From Prauserella flavalba (GTDB lineage: Bacteria > Actinomycetota > Actinomycetes > Mycobacteriales > Pseudonocardiaceae), in contig NZ_MASU01000005.1 in the NCBI RefSeq assembly GCF_003202235.1, positions 1,612,001 through 1,676,000 of the forward strand: a stretch of DNA of 64,000 nt, given 5' to 3'. The notes under the pieces were generated by a model. The model saw only the letters and a list, made by a program, of their open reading frames with translations. It had not been told where the DNA came from and did not search any database. The position numbers and the translations under genes were made by a program. Of the stretch, positions 43,975-52,870 are shown in pieces; the stretch's first letter is position 1; each line of letters begins with the position of its first letter.

Positions 43975-44863
43975 GCGGCCCAGCTACGCCCTTTTCGACC
44001 CGTCGCCGCGCGAACCCCGGCTGGCCATCCCGCACGGGGCGTGCGACAGCCAGGTGCACATCTTCGGAGAAGCACAGCGCTTTCCGACCAAACCGGACGC
44101 AGCGTACGTCGTGTACGAGGCGACCGTGGAGGAGATGCTGCGCATGCACAAGACGCTCGGCGTCGAGCGCGGCGTCATCGTGCAGTCCACCGCCTACGGC
44201 ACCGACCACAGTGCACTGATCGAGGCCCTGCGTATCGCGGGACCCTCCTACCGCGGCTGCGGCGTCGTCGACGACTCGGTGGACGACGACCAGCTACACC
44301 GCATGCACGAGGCGGGCGTCCGTGGCGCGCGCTTCAACTTCCACCCGAAGCTCAAGAACGCGCTGCCCACGCCGGAACAGGTGCGGCGGACCGCCGAGCG
44401 CGTGGTGCCACTGGGATGGCACCTCAAACTGCACATGAACGGCATCGACCCGCGCGAGATCACTCCCCTGCTCGCCGACGTCGAGACCGACGTCGTGATC
44501 GACCACATGGGACCGTTGCAGTACGGCCACGGACTCGCTGACCCGCATTTCCGGCACGTACTCGACCTGCTGGAACGGGGAAACTGGTGGGTCATGCTGT
44601 CCAATGGGGACCGTCGGTCGGTCGCCGGGTACCCGTGGGACGACGCGACGGCCTACGCCCGCGCCTACGTGGAGCGAGCGCCCGATCGCGTGCTGTGGGC
44701 CACGGACTGGCCTCATCCGCTGCATCCGGGACCGGTGCCCAACGACGGCGAGCTGCTCGACCTGCTGGCCCGTTATGCGCCCGATGCGGAGGCACGTCAC
44801 CGGATCCTGGTCGACAACCCACAGCGGCTCTTCGGGTTTCCCGGCGGTGAGCACAATGAGTGA
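43967..44863 (+). CDS. LigI-like amidohydrolase-2 (2-pyrone-4,6-dicarboxylate hydrolase type)
   Basis: A 298-residue TIM-barrel hydrolase. 'ACDSQVHIFG' holds the first metal-type motif (D27, H31), 'DHMGPL' the central His and 'WATDWPHP' the C-terminal Asp/His. This trio is typical of the LigI/GalB-like branch, where hydrolysis of lactones such as 2-pyrone-4,6-dicarboxylate occurs, often without bound metal. The substrate is not certain. It overlaps the RidA gene by 8 bp and the transporter gene by 8 bp. Confidence 0.82.
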   Translation: MPERPSYALFDPSPREPRLAIPHGACDSQVHIFGEAQRFPTKPDAAYVVYEATVEEMLRMHKTLGVERGVIVQSTAYGTDHSALIEALRIAGPSYRGCGVVDDSVDDDQLHRMHEAGVRGARFNFHPKLKNALPTPEQVRRTAERVVPLGWHLKLHMNGIDPREITPLLADVETDVVIDHMGPLQYGHGLADPHFRHVLDLLERGNWWVMLSNGDRRSVAGYPWDDATAYARAYVERAPDRVLWATDWPHPLHPGPVPNDGELLDLLARYAPDAEARHRILVDNPQRLFGFPGGEHNE

Positions 44864-46193
44864 GCCTCACGTGACGGCGGCGGCCGCGCCGCGAGCAGAG
44901 CGGCTGTCGCCGGCCCACCGCAAGGCCCTCGGCGCGGCGGTGCTCGGCTGGACGGTCGACATGTACGACCTCCTGGTGATCTTGCATGTCGCGTCGTACG
45001 TGTCGACGGCGTTCTTCCCCGCGGAGGCCGGTTCGCTGGTCGGCCTCACCGCCACGTATGCCGCGTTCGCGGTGAGCCTCGTCGTCCGGCCGCTCGGCGC
45101 GCTGGTGTTCGGTTCCTTCGCCGACCGGGCGGGCCGCAGGCCGGCGATGGTGCTGGCCGTGATCGGCGCCGGGGTCTCGACGGCGCTCATGGGCGTGCTG
45201 CCCGGGGTGGCGACGCTCGGGATCGCCGCACCGGTGCTGCTGATCGCACTGCGCATCGTGCAGGGAATGTTCGTGGGAGGCATCACGGCTTCGACCCACA
45301 CGCTCGCCACGGAGACCCTGCCAGAACGCTGGCGCGGCATGGCGGCAGGCCTCATCAAGGGCGGCGGCGCGAGCCTGGCCGTCGTGGTGATCAACCTGCT
45401 GGTGATCGCCCTGGTCGCGCTGCTCGGCCAGGAGGCGTTCGCGGACTGGGGCTGGCGGGTCCTCTTCGTGGTCGCCCTCGCCGGGTCGCTCGTGAACTAC
45501 CTCGTGCTTCGCAGCGTCGAGGAGTCCCCGGCCTGGGTCGCCCGGCACACGGCGCGCGATACCGCCACACCGACGGTGCGGCCCGGTCGCGCGCTGTTCT
45601 CCCGCCGCTGGCGTGCCGTCACGCTGGCCAGCGTCGCCATCGTGTTCACCGCCTCGGCGCCCTACTACCTCACCACGGGCATCCTTCCCACGGTCTACAA
45701 GCAGGTGCTGGAGATGTCACAGGACGCCGCGAGTCTGTTCTTGATCGTCAACGTCGTCCTGTCCGCGGCCGTCGCCGTGACCTGCGGGCATCTGAGCCAG
45801 CGCGTGGGGCGCCGGCGCGTGTTCCTTGTCTCCGGTGTGGCGTGCCTGGTGTTGATCCCGGGCCTCTACCTGGTGATGTCGACCAGGCCGGCCGACTGGC
45901 TGCTGCTGGTGTGCGGCGCGGTCATGGTGATGGCGTCGGGGGCGATCAGCGCGCCGCTGATCATCTTCGTCAACGAGCTGTTCCCCACCGAGATCCGCTC
46001 CACCGCCACCGCGTTCTCGTGGAATGTCGGCTACGGCCTGAGCGGCCTGCTGCCCACGGTGGTCACCGGTGTCAGCGCGGGCGTCTCGTCGATCATCCCG
46101 ACGCTGATCGTGCTGAGCGCCGCGCTGTCGGTGGTCTTCCTGGTCCTGATAGCGCGAGCACGGGAGACGCGCGGTGCCCTCAACACGGCCTGA
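44856..46193 (+). CDS. MFS transporter (aromatic/dicarboxylic acid:H+ symporter type)
   Basis: A 445-residue 12-helix carrier. 'WTVDMYDLLVIL' in helix 1, 'GSFADRAGRRPAM' in loop 2-3 and 'ELFPTEIRSTATAF' are typical of the metabolite:H+ symporter group. ATG 44856 overlaps the upstream stop by 8 bp (ATGAGTGA). It lies between the LigI-like and DapA-like genes, so it likely imports the island's substrate. Its 3' end overlaps the convergent LysR gene by 14 bp. Confidence 0.9.
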   Translation: MSEPHVTAAAAPRAERLSPAHRKALGAAVLGWTVDMYDLLVILHVASYVSTAFFPAEAGSLVGLTATYAAFAVSLVVRPLGALVFGSFADRAGRRPAMVLAVIGAGVSTALMGVLPGVATLGIAAPVLLIALRIVQGMFVGGITASTHTLATETLPERWRGMAAGLIKGGGASLAVVVINLLVIALVALLGQEAFADWGWRVLFVVALAGSLVNYLVLRSVEESPAWVARHTARDTATPTVRPGRALFSRRWRAVTLASVAIVFTASAPYYLTTGILPTVYKQVLEMSQDAASLFLIVNVVLSAAVAVTCGHLSQRVGRRRVFLVSGVACLVLIPGLYLVMSTRPADWLLLVCGAVMVMASGAISAPLIIFVNELFPTEIRSTATAFSWNVGYGLSGLLPTVVTGVSAGVSSIIPTLIVLSAALSVVFLVLIARARETRGALNTA

Positions 46194-47100
46194 CGGGCGG
46201 CGCGAGCCAGCCCTGCTCGCGCGCCGCACGCTGGAGGGTCTCGGCGAACAGCACCACCGAGGGGTCCGCGTCCTGCCGGTGCACGAGCCGCACGGGCAGG
46301 TGGGCGAAGTCGTCCACGACCGGCACGAAGGCGATACCGGAGGGATGTGTGAGCGCCGCCGAGGCCGGGAGCAACGCCACGGCGTTCTTCTGCCGCTGCA
46401 AAGCCATGATCCGGTTGCCCGGCACCGTGTTGCGCACCGTGTGCGGCACGAACCCGGCCGCGTCGAAGACGTCGTCGAGCAGCGCCTGGTAGCCGGGCGC
46501 GAGCGAGACCGGCGTGGTGACGAACCGTTCGCCGCGCAGCTCGGCCAGCTTCACCTCGCTCCGTCCCGCGAGCGGATGGGTCTCCGGCATGGCGACGACC
46601 AGCGACTCGTGCCGCAGCAGCAGCGCCGTGACGTCCGGATGGTCCGGGTCGTAACGGACGAGGCCCGCGTCCCAATCCCGCCGCAGCACACCGGAGAGCA
46701 CATCCGACTCCCAGAGCTCGACCGCCTCCACGGTGACGTCGGGCAGCGCCCGTTCCAGGTCGCCGAGCAGCACCGGCAGCGTCTCGTAGCCGACGCTGAG
46801 GGTGTAGGAGAGCCGGACGGTTCCGCGCGTTCCGGCGGCGGTGCGGACCGCGCGCCCGACGGCCGCGTCCAGACGGCGCAGTACGTCACCCACCTCGACG
46901 GCGAACTCCTGCCCCGCCGGGGTGAGTCGCACGTTGCGACTGTCCCTGACGAACAGCTGCACACCCATCCGCTGTTCCAGCCGCTTGATCCGCTGACTGA
47001 GCGCGGGCTGCTCGATGTGCAGACGCGCGGCGGCGCGGGCGAAATGCAGTTCGTCCGCGAGCACGACGAAAGACCGCAGCACCGCCACGTCCACGTCCAT
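46180..47100 (-). CDS. LysR-family regulator of the catabolic island
   Basis: A 306-residue LysR protein. HTH 'LRSFVVLADELHFARAAARLHIEQPALSQRIKRLEQRMGVQLFVR' is in usual order, followed by 'RGTVRLSYTLSVGYETLP' at the start of the effector domain. ATG 47100. It is divergent from the DapA-like gene by 35 bp, and the probable box at 43462 lies in front of the RidA-family gene. It converges with the MFS gene (14-bp overlap). Confidence 0.92.
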   Translation of the reverse strand: MDVDVAVLRSFVVLADELHFARAAARLHIEQPALSQRIKRLEQRMGVQLFVRDSRNVRLTPAGQEFAVEVGDVLRRLDAAVGRAVRTAAGTRGTVRLSYTLSVGYETLPVLLGDLERALPDVTVEAVELWESDVLSGVLRRDWDAGLVRYDPDHPDVTALLLRHESLVVAMPETHPLAGRSEVKLAELRGERFVTTPVSLAPGYQALLDDVFDAAGFVPHTVRNTVPGNRIMALQRQKNAVALLPASAALTHPSGIAFVPVVDDFAHLPVRLVHRQDADPSVVLFAETLQRAAREQGWLAPPVRPC

Positions 47101-47135
47101 CCCGCGATCGTAACCACCCCCGAGAGGAACACTTG

Positions 47136-48044
47136 ATGGCTGACCTGACGACCCGCCTGCGTGGCTCCATCGCCCCGCTGGTGACGCCGTTCCACGCGGA
47201 CGGCGGGCTCGACCTGCCCACGCTGCGCCGCCTGATCGACCACCATGTCGAGGCCGGCAGCCACGGCGTCTCGGTCACGGGCACCACCGGCGAGCCGGGC
47301 GCGCTGACCCTCGACGAGCGGCTCCGGATGATCGACGCGGCCTCCGAGGCCCTCGACGGCAGGCTGCCGTTCGTCCCGGGCACCGGAACACACCAGCTAC
47401 CCGAGACGATCGCGATCACCCGGCGCGCCGCCGAGGCGGGTGCCGACGCCGCGCTCGTGATCGTGCCCTACTACGCCCGGCCCACCCAGGAGGGTCTCTA
47501 CGCGTGGTACCGCGACCTCGCCGAGGCCGTGGACATCCCGGTCCTCATCTACAACATCCCCTCCCGCACCGGCGTCGAGATCGCGCCAGAGACGGTGGGA
47601 CGACTGTGGCGCGACGTGCCGAACATCGTGGGCATGAAGGAGGCGAGCCCGGACTTCGCCCACGCCAACTTCGTGCTCCGGGAGACCGGGCCGGAGTTTC
47701 TGCTTTTCTCCGGGCTCGAGGCGCTGTGCTTCCCGCTGTTGGCCATCGGCGGCGCCGGGTTCATCAGCGTCACCGCCAACCTCGTGCCCCGGGAGATCGC
47801 CCGCCTGTACGACGCCGTCGCCGAAGGTCAGTGGGACGAGGCGCGCGAGCTGCACTTCCGGCTGCTCGACCTCAACGACGTGGTGCTGACCGAGACCAAC
47901 CCGACCGCCGTCAAGTGGCTGATGTCGCAGGCAGGGCTGATCGGCCCGGCGTTGCGCGCACCGCTCGTGCCCCTGTCGGAGCCGGGGAGGCGCCGGGTCG
48001 GCGCGGCGGCCGAGGCATGGGGCCTGCTGGAGGGCGTGCGATGA
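47136..48044 (+). CDS. DapA-family aldolase/dehydratase
   Basis: A 302-residue class I aldolase-type barrel. The Schiff-base lysine is K168 ('VGMKEAS'), the conserved tyrosine Y139 ('LIYNIPS') and the substrate loop 'TGTTGEPG' near 48. These match the DapA/4-hydroxy-2-oxoglutarate aldolase branch. ATG 47136 follows GAGAGGAACAC; a TTG at 47133 is one codon earlier. It overlaps the RraA-like gene by 4 bp (ATGA). Confidence 0.9.
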   Translation: MADLTTRLRGSIAPLVTPFHADGGLDLPTLRRLIDHHVEAGSHGVSVTGTTGEPGALTLDERLRMIDAASEALDGRLPFVPGTGTHQLPETIAITRRAAEAGADAALVIVPYYARPTQEGLYAWYRDLAEAVDIPVLIYNIPSRTGVEIAPETVGRLWRDVPNIVGMKEASPDFAHANFVLRETGPEFLLFSGLEALCFPLLAIGGAGFISVTANLVPREIARLYDAVAEGQWDEARELHFRLLDLNDVVLTETNPTAVKWLMSQAGLIGPALRAPLVPLSEPGRRRVGAAAEAWGLLEGVR

Positions 48045-48772
48045 CCACGACGACCTTCACCCCGGTTCCCGCCCACGTCGAGCGGCTGCTGGGCGGCGTC
48101 AGCACCGCCACGGTGGCCAGTCAGCTGCTGAAACGGGGGCTGCGGGACCAGTTCCTCATGGGGGTGCGCCCACTGCGCCCCGGGCAACGCCTGCTCGGCG
48201 CGGCGTGGACGCTGCGGACGATCCCCGCGCGGGAGGACCTCGACGGCCTGCTGCCCGGCACCCGCCCCACCCCCGGGCTGTCGCTGTTCGACGCGATCGA
48301 GTCCACGCCGGACGGCGCGGTGCTCGTCGTGGACGGCCGTGGGCAAAGCCGCACCGCCACCGGCGGGGACATCCTCGTCGAGCGGCTCCGGGTCCGCGGC
48401 GCGCGCGGACTCGTGACCGACGCCGGGCTACGCGACGTCGCCGGGCTCGCCGGCACCGGGTTGCCGTGCTACTCGGCGGGTGCCACGGCCAACGTCAGCA
48501 GGGCCTACCTCCGCGTCGTGGAGCAGGACGTGCCGATCGGCTGCGGCGAGGTCGCCGTGTATCCCGGTGACGTTCTCGTGGGCGACGACGACGGCGTGAT
48601 CGTGGTGCCGAGGGAGTACGCCGAGGACGTCGCCGCCGGCGCGGCGGAACAGGAAGGGCTCGAATCGTTCATCGGTGAGAAGGTGCGCGCGGGCGCGTCA
48701 CTGCGGGGCCTGTACCCCGCGCCGTCGGAACTGCTGGCCGAGTACCGCGCGAACGGGCAGGTGCGCCGATGA
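48041..48772 (+). CDS. RraA-like (HMG/CHA aldolase-type) protein
   Basis: A 243-residue RraA-family protein. Visible conserved parts are 'ATVASQLLKRGLRDQFL', 'GDILVERLRVRGARGLVTDAGLRD' with the catalytic Arg-Asp, and 'VYPGDVLVGDDDGVIVVPREYAE'. Family members include 4-hydroxy-4-methyl-2-oxoglutarate/4-carboxy-4-hydroxy-2-oxoadipate aldolase and oxaloacetate decarboxylase. Here it follows a LigI-like lactonase and a DapA-like enzyme, which hints at the end of an aromatic or related carboxylic acid pathway. It shares 4-bp overlaps with both neighbours. Confidence 0.88.
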   Translation: MTTTTFTPVPAHVERLLGGVSTATVASQLLKRGLRDQFLMGVRPLRPGQRLLGAAWTLRTIPAREDLDGLLPGTRPTPGLSLFDAIESTPDGAVLVVDGRGQSRTATGGDILVERLRVRGARGLVTDAGLRDVAGLAGTGLPCYSAGATANVSRAYLRVVEQDVPIGCGEVAVYPGDVLVGDDDGVIVVPREYAEDVAAGAAEQEGLESFIGEKVRAGASLRGLYPAPSELLAEYRANGQVRR

Positions 48773-49410
48773 CCACGGTACTGCCAGGTTCGCTCACCCC
48801 CGAGCAGACCTACCGGCTGCTCACCGGCGTCGTCGTGCCGCGCCCGATCGCGTGGGTCACCACGCTGTCGGGCGACGGCGTGGTGAACCTCGCCCCGTTC
48901 AGCTGCTTCACGTTCGTCTCCAACGCCCCGCCGATGCTCGGGGTCAACGTCGGCCGCAAGGCCGGACACCGCAAGGACACGGGGCGCAACATCCACGACC
49001 GCGGCGAGTACGTGGTGCACATCCCCGACGAGTCGATGGTCGAGGCCGTCCACCTCAGCGCGGTCGAGCACCCGCCCGACACGAGCGAGGTCGACGTGCT
49101 CGGGCTCGACACCGCGAGCTGTGACGTGGTCGCGGTGCCCCGCCTGGCGCGGGCGGCGATCGCACTCGAATGCCGCCTGCACTCGGCGACCGAGTACGGC
49201 CGGACCGGAGCGGAGTTCATCGTCGGTGAGGTGATGGCGTTCCACGTGCGCGACGGCCTGCTGCACAACGGAAAGATCGACACGTTGGCGCTGGCGCCCA
49301 TCGCCCGCCTCGGCGGACCCAACTACGCCGGACTCGGGTCCGTCACGACGATGACCGCCATCGGGCAGACACCGAAGTCGGTGCTGCCCGAGACCGGCGT
49401 CACCCCGTGA
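48769..49410 (+). CDS. Flavin-reductase-like (flavoredoxin/DIM6-NTAB) protein
   Basis: A 213-residue split-barrel flavoprotein of the flavoredoxin type: 'VVPRPIAWVTTLSGDGVVNLAPFS' is the FMN-binding hallmark, with 'EFIVGEVMAFHVRDGLL' near the C-terminus. It starts with ATGA overlap to the RraA-like gene and ends the island. It might act as an FMN-dependent oxidoreductase on a pathway intermediate, or serve a monooxygenase elsewhere. Confidence 0.85.
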   Translation: MTTVLPGSLTPEQTYRLLTGVVVPRPIAWVTTLSGDGVVNLAPFSCFTFVSNAPPMLGVNVGRKAGHRKDTGRNIHDRGEYVVHIPDESMVEAVHLSAVEHPPDTSEVDVLGLDTASCDVVAVPRLARAAIALECRLHSATEYGRTGAEFIVGEVMAFHVRDGLLHNGKIDTLALAPIARLGGPNYAGLGSVTTMTAIGQTPKSVLPETGVTP

Positions 49411-49522
49411 TGCCGAACCGTGCCCGGCGTGCCGGTGAGCGCGGTCAGTACCCCCTTCAGCCACCCGTCCCGTGTCCACCTCGGTTCCCGGGCCTGCGCC
49501 GCCTTGACCCTCCCGCCACCAC

Positions 49523-49551
49523 TTGACACAACCTGCAGTGCGCGCTATAGA
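49523..49551 (+). promoter_or_regulatory. Consensus sigma70-type promoter
   Basis: TTGACA (49523-49528) and TATAGA (49546-49551) are spaced by exactly 17 bp, followed by an A-rich start region. Such a near-perfect HrdB-type promoter is rare in this GC-rich window. It precedes two small genes. No gene is seen in 49411-49612 otherwise. Confidence 0.8.
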
Positions 49552-49612
49552 AAAAGTACGCGTGGTCCATGACCTGGTGTCGAACGCAGTCGTTGCCAGG
49601 AGGTGGTCGACG

Positions 49613-49915
49613 ATGCCGGAGCCGACCCGCCGTTCCGGGACGACCGGAGAGTTCGCCGAGCTGCTGTGCGCGGACCCCGACTGGGTGCGCGCCGAGTTCG
49701 ACGCGATCGTGGCCGCCAACTTCGACCACGTCACCCCGCAGCCGCCTGCCCGGCCCGGGCCCGCTCGGCCGCCCGCCGGCGAGGATCGTTGCCGCCCGGA
49801 CGCCGCCGACCTGACCGGCGCTTTCCAGGCCGCACGGCTCAGACCTTGGCGGCGACAGCGCTCCCCTCCGCTCCGGACGACGAACCATGCCCATGTTCCG
49901 CCGGAAGGAAGGTGA
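49613..49915 (+). CDS. Small hypothetical protein of about 100 residues
   Basis: ATG 49613 follows AGGAGG at about 9 bases. The first half is protein-like and acidic ('GEFAELLCADPDWVRAEFDAIVAANFD'), while the second half turns Pro/Arg-rich and may be less constrained. I recognise the first part as similar to small hypothetical proteins in actinobacteria but cannot assign a function. It is expressed from the consensus promoter at 49523. Confidence 0.65.
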   Translation: MPEPTRRSGTTGEFAELLCADPDWVRAEFDAIVAANFDHVTPQPPARPGPARPPAGEDRCRPDAADLTGAFQAARLRPWRRQRSPPLRTTNHAHVPPEGR

Positions 49916-50037
49916 TAGCCAGCGACATCGGAACAGGACGGCACACAACCGTTGCATCCCTTCGACCGCGGCCCGGCCCCCGGCCTTCCAGGGAGGCCGG
50001 GCCGCCGCGAAGCCCAGCCGCGACCACGGAGACCTCC

Positions 50038-50211
50038 ATGTTCGACGCGATTCCCGTTCACGATGTCGCCGACCAGCGGCGTCCCGCCCACGACGCCGAC
50101 GACTCCCCCGGCGCCTGGCCCGGTGACGCCCTCGCGCTGGAGGCCGACCCGGCCGACGTCGCCGACCAGCTCAGCACCGTCCCGCTACCCGACGACGAGC
50201 CGTGGCCCTGA
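50038..50211 (+). CDS. Small acidic hypothetical protein (57 residues)
   Basis: ATG 50038 follows GGAGACC. The peptide is strongly acidic, with 'LEADPADVADQLSTVPLPDDEPW' at its end, a pattern known from short actinobacterial hypotheticals of the 'DVAEQ..VP.DD' type. Function is unknown. It lies 122 bp after the previous small gene and may share its promoter. Confidence 0.6.
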   Translation: MFDAIPVHDVADQRRPAHDADDSPGAWPGDALALEADPADVADQLSTVPLPDDEPWP

Positions 50212-50277
50212 GCCGCGACCCGCTCAGCCCCGTTTCCTGAGCACGCGGAGCGCTCGCGGACACCCGATACTGTCGGC

Positions 50278-50772
50278 ATGTTCGTGCGCGAGGCGACCGC
50301 CGCCGACTGGCCCGGGATCTGGCCCATCTGGCACCGGATCGCCGTCGAAGGCGAGACCATCGCGTGGCGCGCGGACACCGGCTACGACCAGGCACGGGCG
50401 AGCTGGCTGCTCGACCCGCCGGGCCGCACCTACGTCGCCCACGACGGCGGGCGGATCATCGGCTCGGCACAACTGAAGCCGCACTACGGCCCGTCCAGTC
50501 ACGTCGCCAACGCCTCGTTCATCGTCGACCCGGACCGCCGGGGTCAGGGCATCGGCAGAGCGCTCGCGCACCACGTGCTCGGCCGCGCCCGCGACGAGGG
50601 CTACCGGTCGATGGTGTTCAACGCCGTCGTCGAAACCAACCACGGAGCCGTCAGGCTGTACCGGTCACTGGGGTTCCGGATCCTGACGACCGTTCCCGAC
50701 GCGTTCGCGCACCCGCGTCACGGGCTCGTCGGCATGCACGTCATGTACCTGCCGCTCGAGGATCGTCGCTGA
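50278..50772 (+). CDS. GNAT-family N-acetyltransferase
   Basis: A 164-residue acetyltransferase. The acetyl-CoA motif 'DRRGQGIGRALAHHVLGRA' and 'GAVRLYRSLGFRILTT' are intact, and the start 'VREATAADWPGIWPIW' is typical of the phosphinothricin/aminoglycoside-like GNAT branch. ATG 50278. Its end overlaps the convergent MFS gene by 32 bp. The acceptor molecule is unknown. Confidence 0.88.
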   Translation: MFVREATAADWPGIWPIWHRIAVEGETIAWRADTGYDQARASWLLDPPGRTYVAHDGGRIIGSAQLKPHYGPSSHVANASFIVDPDRRGQGIGRALAHHVLGRARDEGYRSMVFNAVVETNHGAVRLYRSLGFRILTTVPDAFAHPRHGLVGMHVMYLPLEDRR

Positions 50773-52045
50773 GCCAGCATGCGGCGAGGAGGCCGGACGC
50801 GGCGGTGAGCACTGCCGCGGCGACGACGGTGGCGTTGAGACCGAGTGCGTCGGCGAGGACACCGGCGACGAGTGCGCCCGCGGCGTAGCCGAGGTCGCGC
50901 CAGAAGCGGTAGACGCCGAGTGCGTTGGCGCGCCAGCCAGGGTGGGCGTGGTCGGACACCGAGGCGATGAGCGCGGGGTACACCAGCGCGGTGCCGACGC
51001 CGAGCGCGATGGCGGACAGGATGCCGGCGAGCAGGGGCCACTCCAGCAGTGCCAGGGCGAGGACGAACCCGCCGGACTGGACGAGCATGCCGGTGACGAT
51101 GAGCGGTTTGCGGCCGATGCGGTCGGACAGATGCCCGGTGGGGATCTGTCCGAGGCCCCACAGCAGCGGGTAGAGACCTTTGATCAGTCCCACGGCGGCC
51201 AGCCCGAGGCCGTGGTCGGTGAACAGCAGGGGGAACACGCCCCACGTGAGGCCGTCGTTGAGGTTGTTGACCAGCCCGGCCTGGCTGGCTCCCCGGAGCG
51301 AGCGATGCCGCCACGACGTGCGGGCGAACGTGGTCGCCAGCCCGGCCGAGGCGGTGGGCGCGGGTGTCGGGTGCTGGGCCAGTTCGAGGGCGACGTGGGC
51401 GGCGGTGTCGCGCACGATCAGGGCCAGGCCGAGACCCGCGGCGACGAACACGGCACCGAGCAGCTCCGGGGCGGGCCGCAGGCCGTAGACGGTGGCGAGG
51501 TAGCCGGTGAGCAGTGCGGTGGCGCCGACGGCGACGTAGCCCGCCGCCTCGTTGAGCCCGGTCGCCAGCCCCCGGCGCGCGGGGCCGACGAGGTCGATCT
51601 TCATGTTGACCGTCATCGACCAGGTCAGCCCCTGGTTGAGGCCGAGCAGGACGTTCGCGGCGACGATCCAGCCCCAGGACGGCGCCCACGCGAGCGCGAA
51701 CGGCACGGGGATACCGATCAGCCAGCCCGTGACCAGCAGCTGCTTGCGGCGGAACCGGGCGGTCAGCGCCCCGGCGGCGAGGTTGGTCAGCGCCTTGGTG
51801 ACGCCGAAGGCGATGATGAACGAGAACACCGCGAGGTCGCTGGTCAGGCCGAACACCTCGGTGCCGAGCAGGGGAACGGTGGTGCGTTCGAGACCCACCA
51901 GCCCGCCGACGCAGACGTTGACGACGACGAGCAGGGTGAACTGCCACCGGTTCTCGCGCAGGCCGAGCCGGACAGGCGGGGACGGCGAAGCGGACGGGCT
52001 CGCGGGCTGCCCCCGGCGGGCCGGCCGTGCCCGACGCTGTCCCAT
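50741..52045 (-). CDS. MFS transporter
   Basis: A 434-residue 12-helix carrier. After a Pro/Ser-rich N-terminus, 'FTLLVVVNVCVGGLVGLERTTVPLLG' starts helix 1; 'GALTARFRRKQLLV' and 'TGHLSDRIGRKPLIV' are the two loop motifs. Type and direction of transport are not visible. It is a single gene on the minus strand with overlapping convergent GNAT gene. Confidence 0.88.
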   Translation of the reverse strand: MGQRRARPARRGQPASPSASPSPPVRLGLRENRWQFTLLVVVNVCVGGLVGLERTTVPLLGTEVFGLTSDLAVFSFIIAFGVTKALTNLAAGALTARFRRKQLLVTGWLIGIPVPFALAWAPSWGWIVAANVLLGLNQGLTWSMTVNMKIDLVGPARRGLATGLNEAAGYVAVGATALLTGYLATVYGLRPAPELLGAVFVAAGLGLALIVRDTAAHVALELAQHPTPAPTASAGLATTFARTSWRHRSLRGASQAGLVNNLNDGLTWGVFPLLFTDHGLGLAAVGLIKGLYPLLWGLGQIPTGHLSDRIGRKPLIVTGMLVQSGGFVLALALLEWPLLAGILSAIALGVGTALVYPALIASVSDHAHPGWRANALGVYRFWRDLGYAAGALVAGVLADALGLNATVVAAAVLTAASGLLAACWLSDDPRAAGT

Positions 52046-52081
52046 CCCGTCAATGTACGAACCGCGCGGGCCGCCGGCCCG

Positions 52082-52870
52082 TCAGTGCCGCGTGTCGTCG
52101 CGCGACGGGAACGCCGGTGGCCTGCGCTCGGCGAACGCGGCCAGCCCCTCACGGGCGTCGGGCGAGGTGAACGCCTTCTGCCCGTACAGGGCCTCCGAGT
52201 GGAACGCCTGGTCCTGCGGGAGGTCACCGAGGCGGAGCACGGCCTCCTTGATGGTCTCCAGTGCCGTGCCGCTGCGGGCCGCGAGCCGGTGGGCGCGCTC
52301 CACCGCGGCGTCGAGCACCTGACGCGCGGGGACGACCTCGTTGAGCAGGCCGTACCGCAACGCCTGGCTCGCCGGGATCCGGTCGCCCTGCAGCATCAGC
52401 TCCATCGCCCACACGTACGGGATCTGCCGCGTCAGCCGGGTGAGCGTGCCCCCGGCCGGTACGACGCCGACGCCGCTCTCCGGGAGGCCGAACTCGGCGG
52501 TGTCGGCGGCGACCCGGAGGTCGGTGGAGAGCATGATCTCGAACCCGCCGCCGAGGCAGAGGCCGTTGACCGCCGCGATCACCGGTTTGAACAGCGTGGT
52601 GTGCTTCTGGTGCGCGGCATCCCATTCCGAGATGTCGAATCGCCCCTGCGCCAGCGCCGGGATGGACTCGGTGAGGTCGGCGCCGACGCAGAACGCGCGG
52701 TCTCCGCTGCCGGTGAGGACGGCGACGGCGAGCGAGTCGTCGTCGCGGACCTCCGCGAACGCCGCACCGAGTTCCTCGTACATCGCCAGCGTGAGCGCGT
52801 TGAGCTTGTCCGGGCGGTCGAACCGGATGATCGCGACCGCGCCGTCCCGGTCGAGGCCGATGTCGCCCAT
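52082..52870 (-). CDS. Enoyl-CoA hydratase/isomerase family protein
   Basis: A 262-residue crotonase-fold protein with 'RAFCVGADLTE' oxyanion-hole segment, 'VIAAVNGLCLGGGFEIMLSTDLRVAA' and the catalytic-region 'FGLPESGVGVVPAGG' with E in the hydratase position. ATG 52870 overlaps the CoA-transferase stop by one base (TGATG). It is the last gene of the minus-strand HyuA/HyuB/CaiB operon, and should hydrate or isomerise the CoA ester formed there. Confidence 0.9.
   Translation of the reverse strand: MGDIGLDRDGAVAIIRFDRPDKLNALTLAMYEELGAAFAEVRDDDSLAVAVLTGSGDRAFCVGADLTESIPALAQGRFDISEWDAAHQKHTTLFKPVIAAVNGLCLGGGFEIMLSTDLRVAADTAEFGLPESGVGVVPAGGTLTRLTRQIPYVWAMELMLQGDRIPASQALRYGLLNEVVPARQVLDAAVERAHRLAARSGTALETIKEAVLRLGDLPQDQAFHSEALYGQKAFTSPDAREGLAAFAERRPPAFPSRDDTRH

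Noticed and set aside
43567-49410. Rut-type pyrimidine degradation cluster (RidA, amidohydrolase, flavin reductase, carrier)
   Set aside because: RutA, RutB and RutD are absent, and the amidohydrolase is of the LigI-like type rather than an isochorismatase-like RutB.
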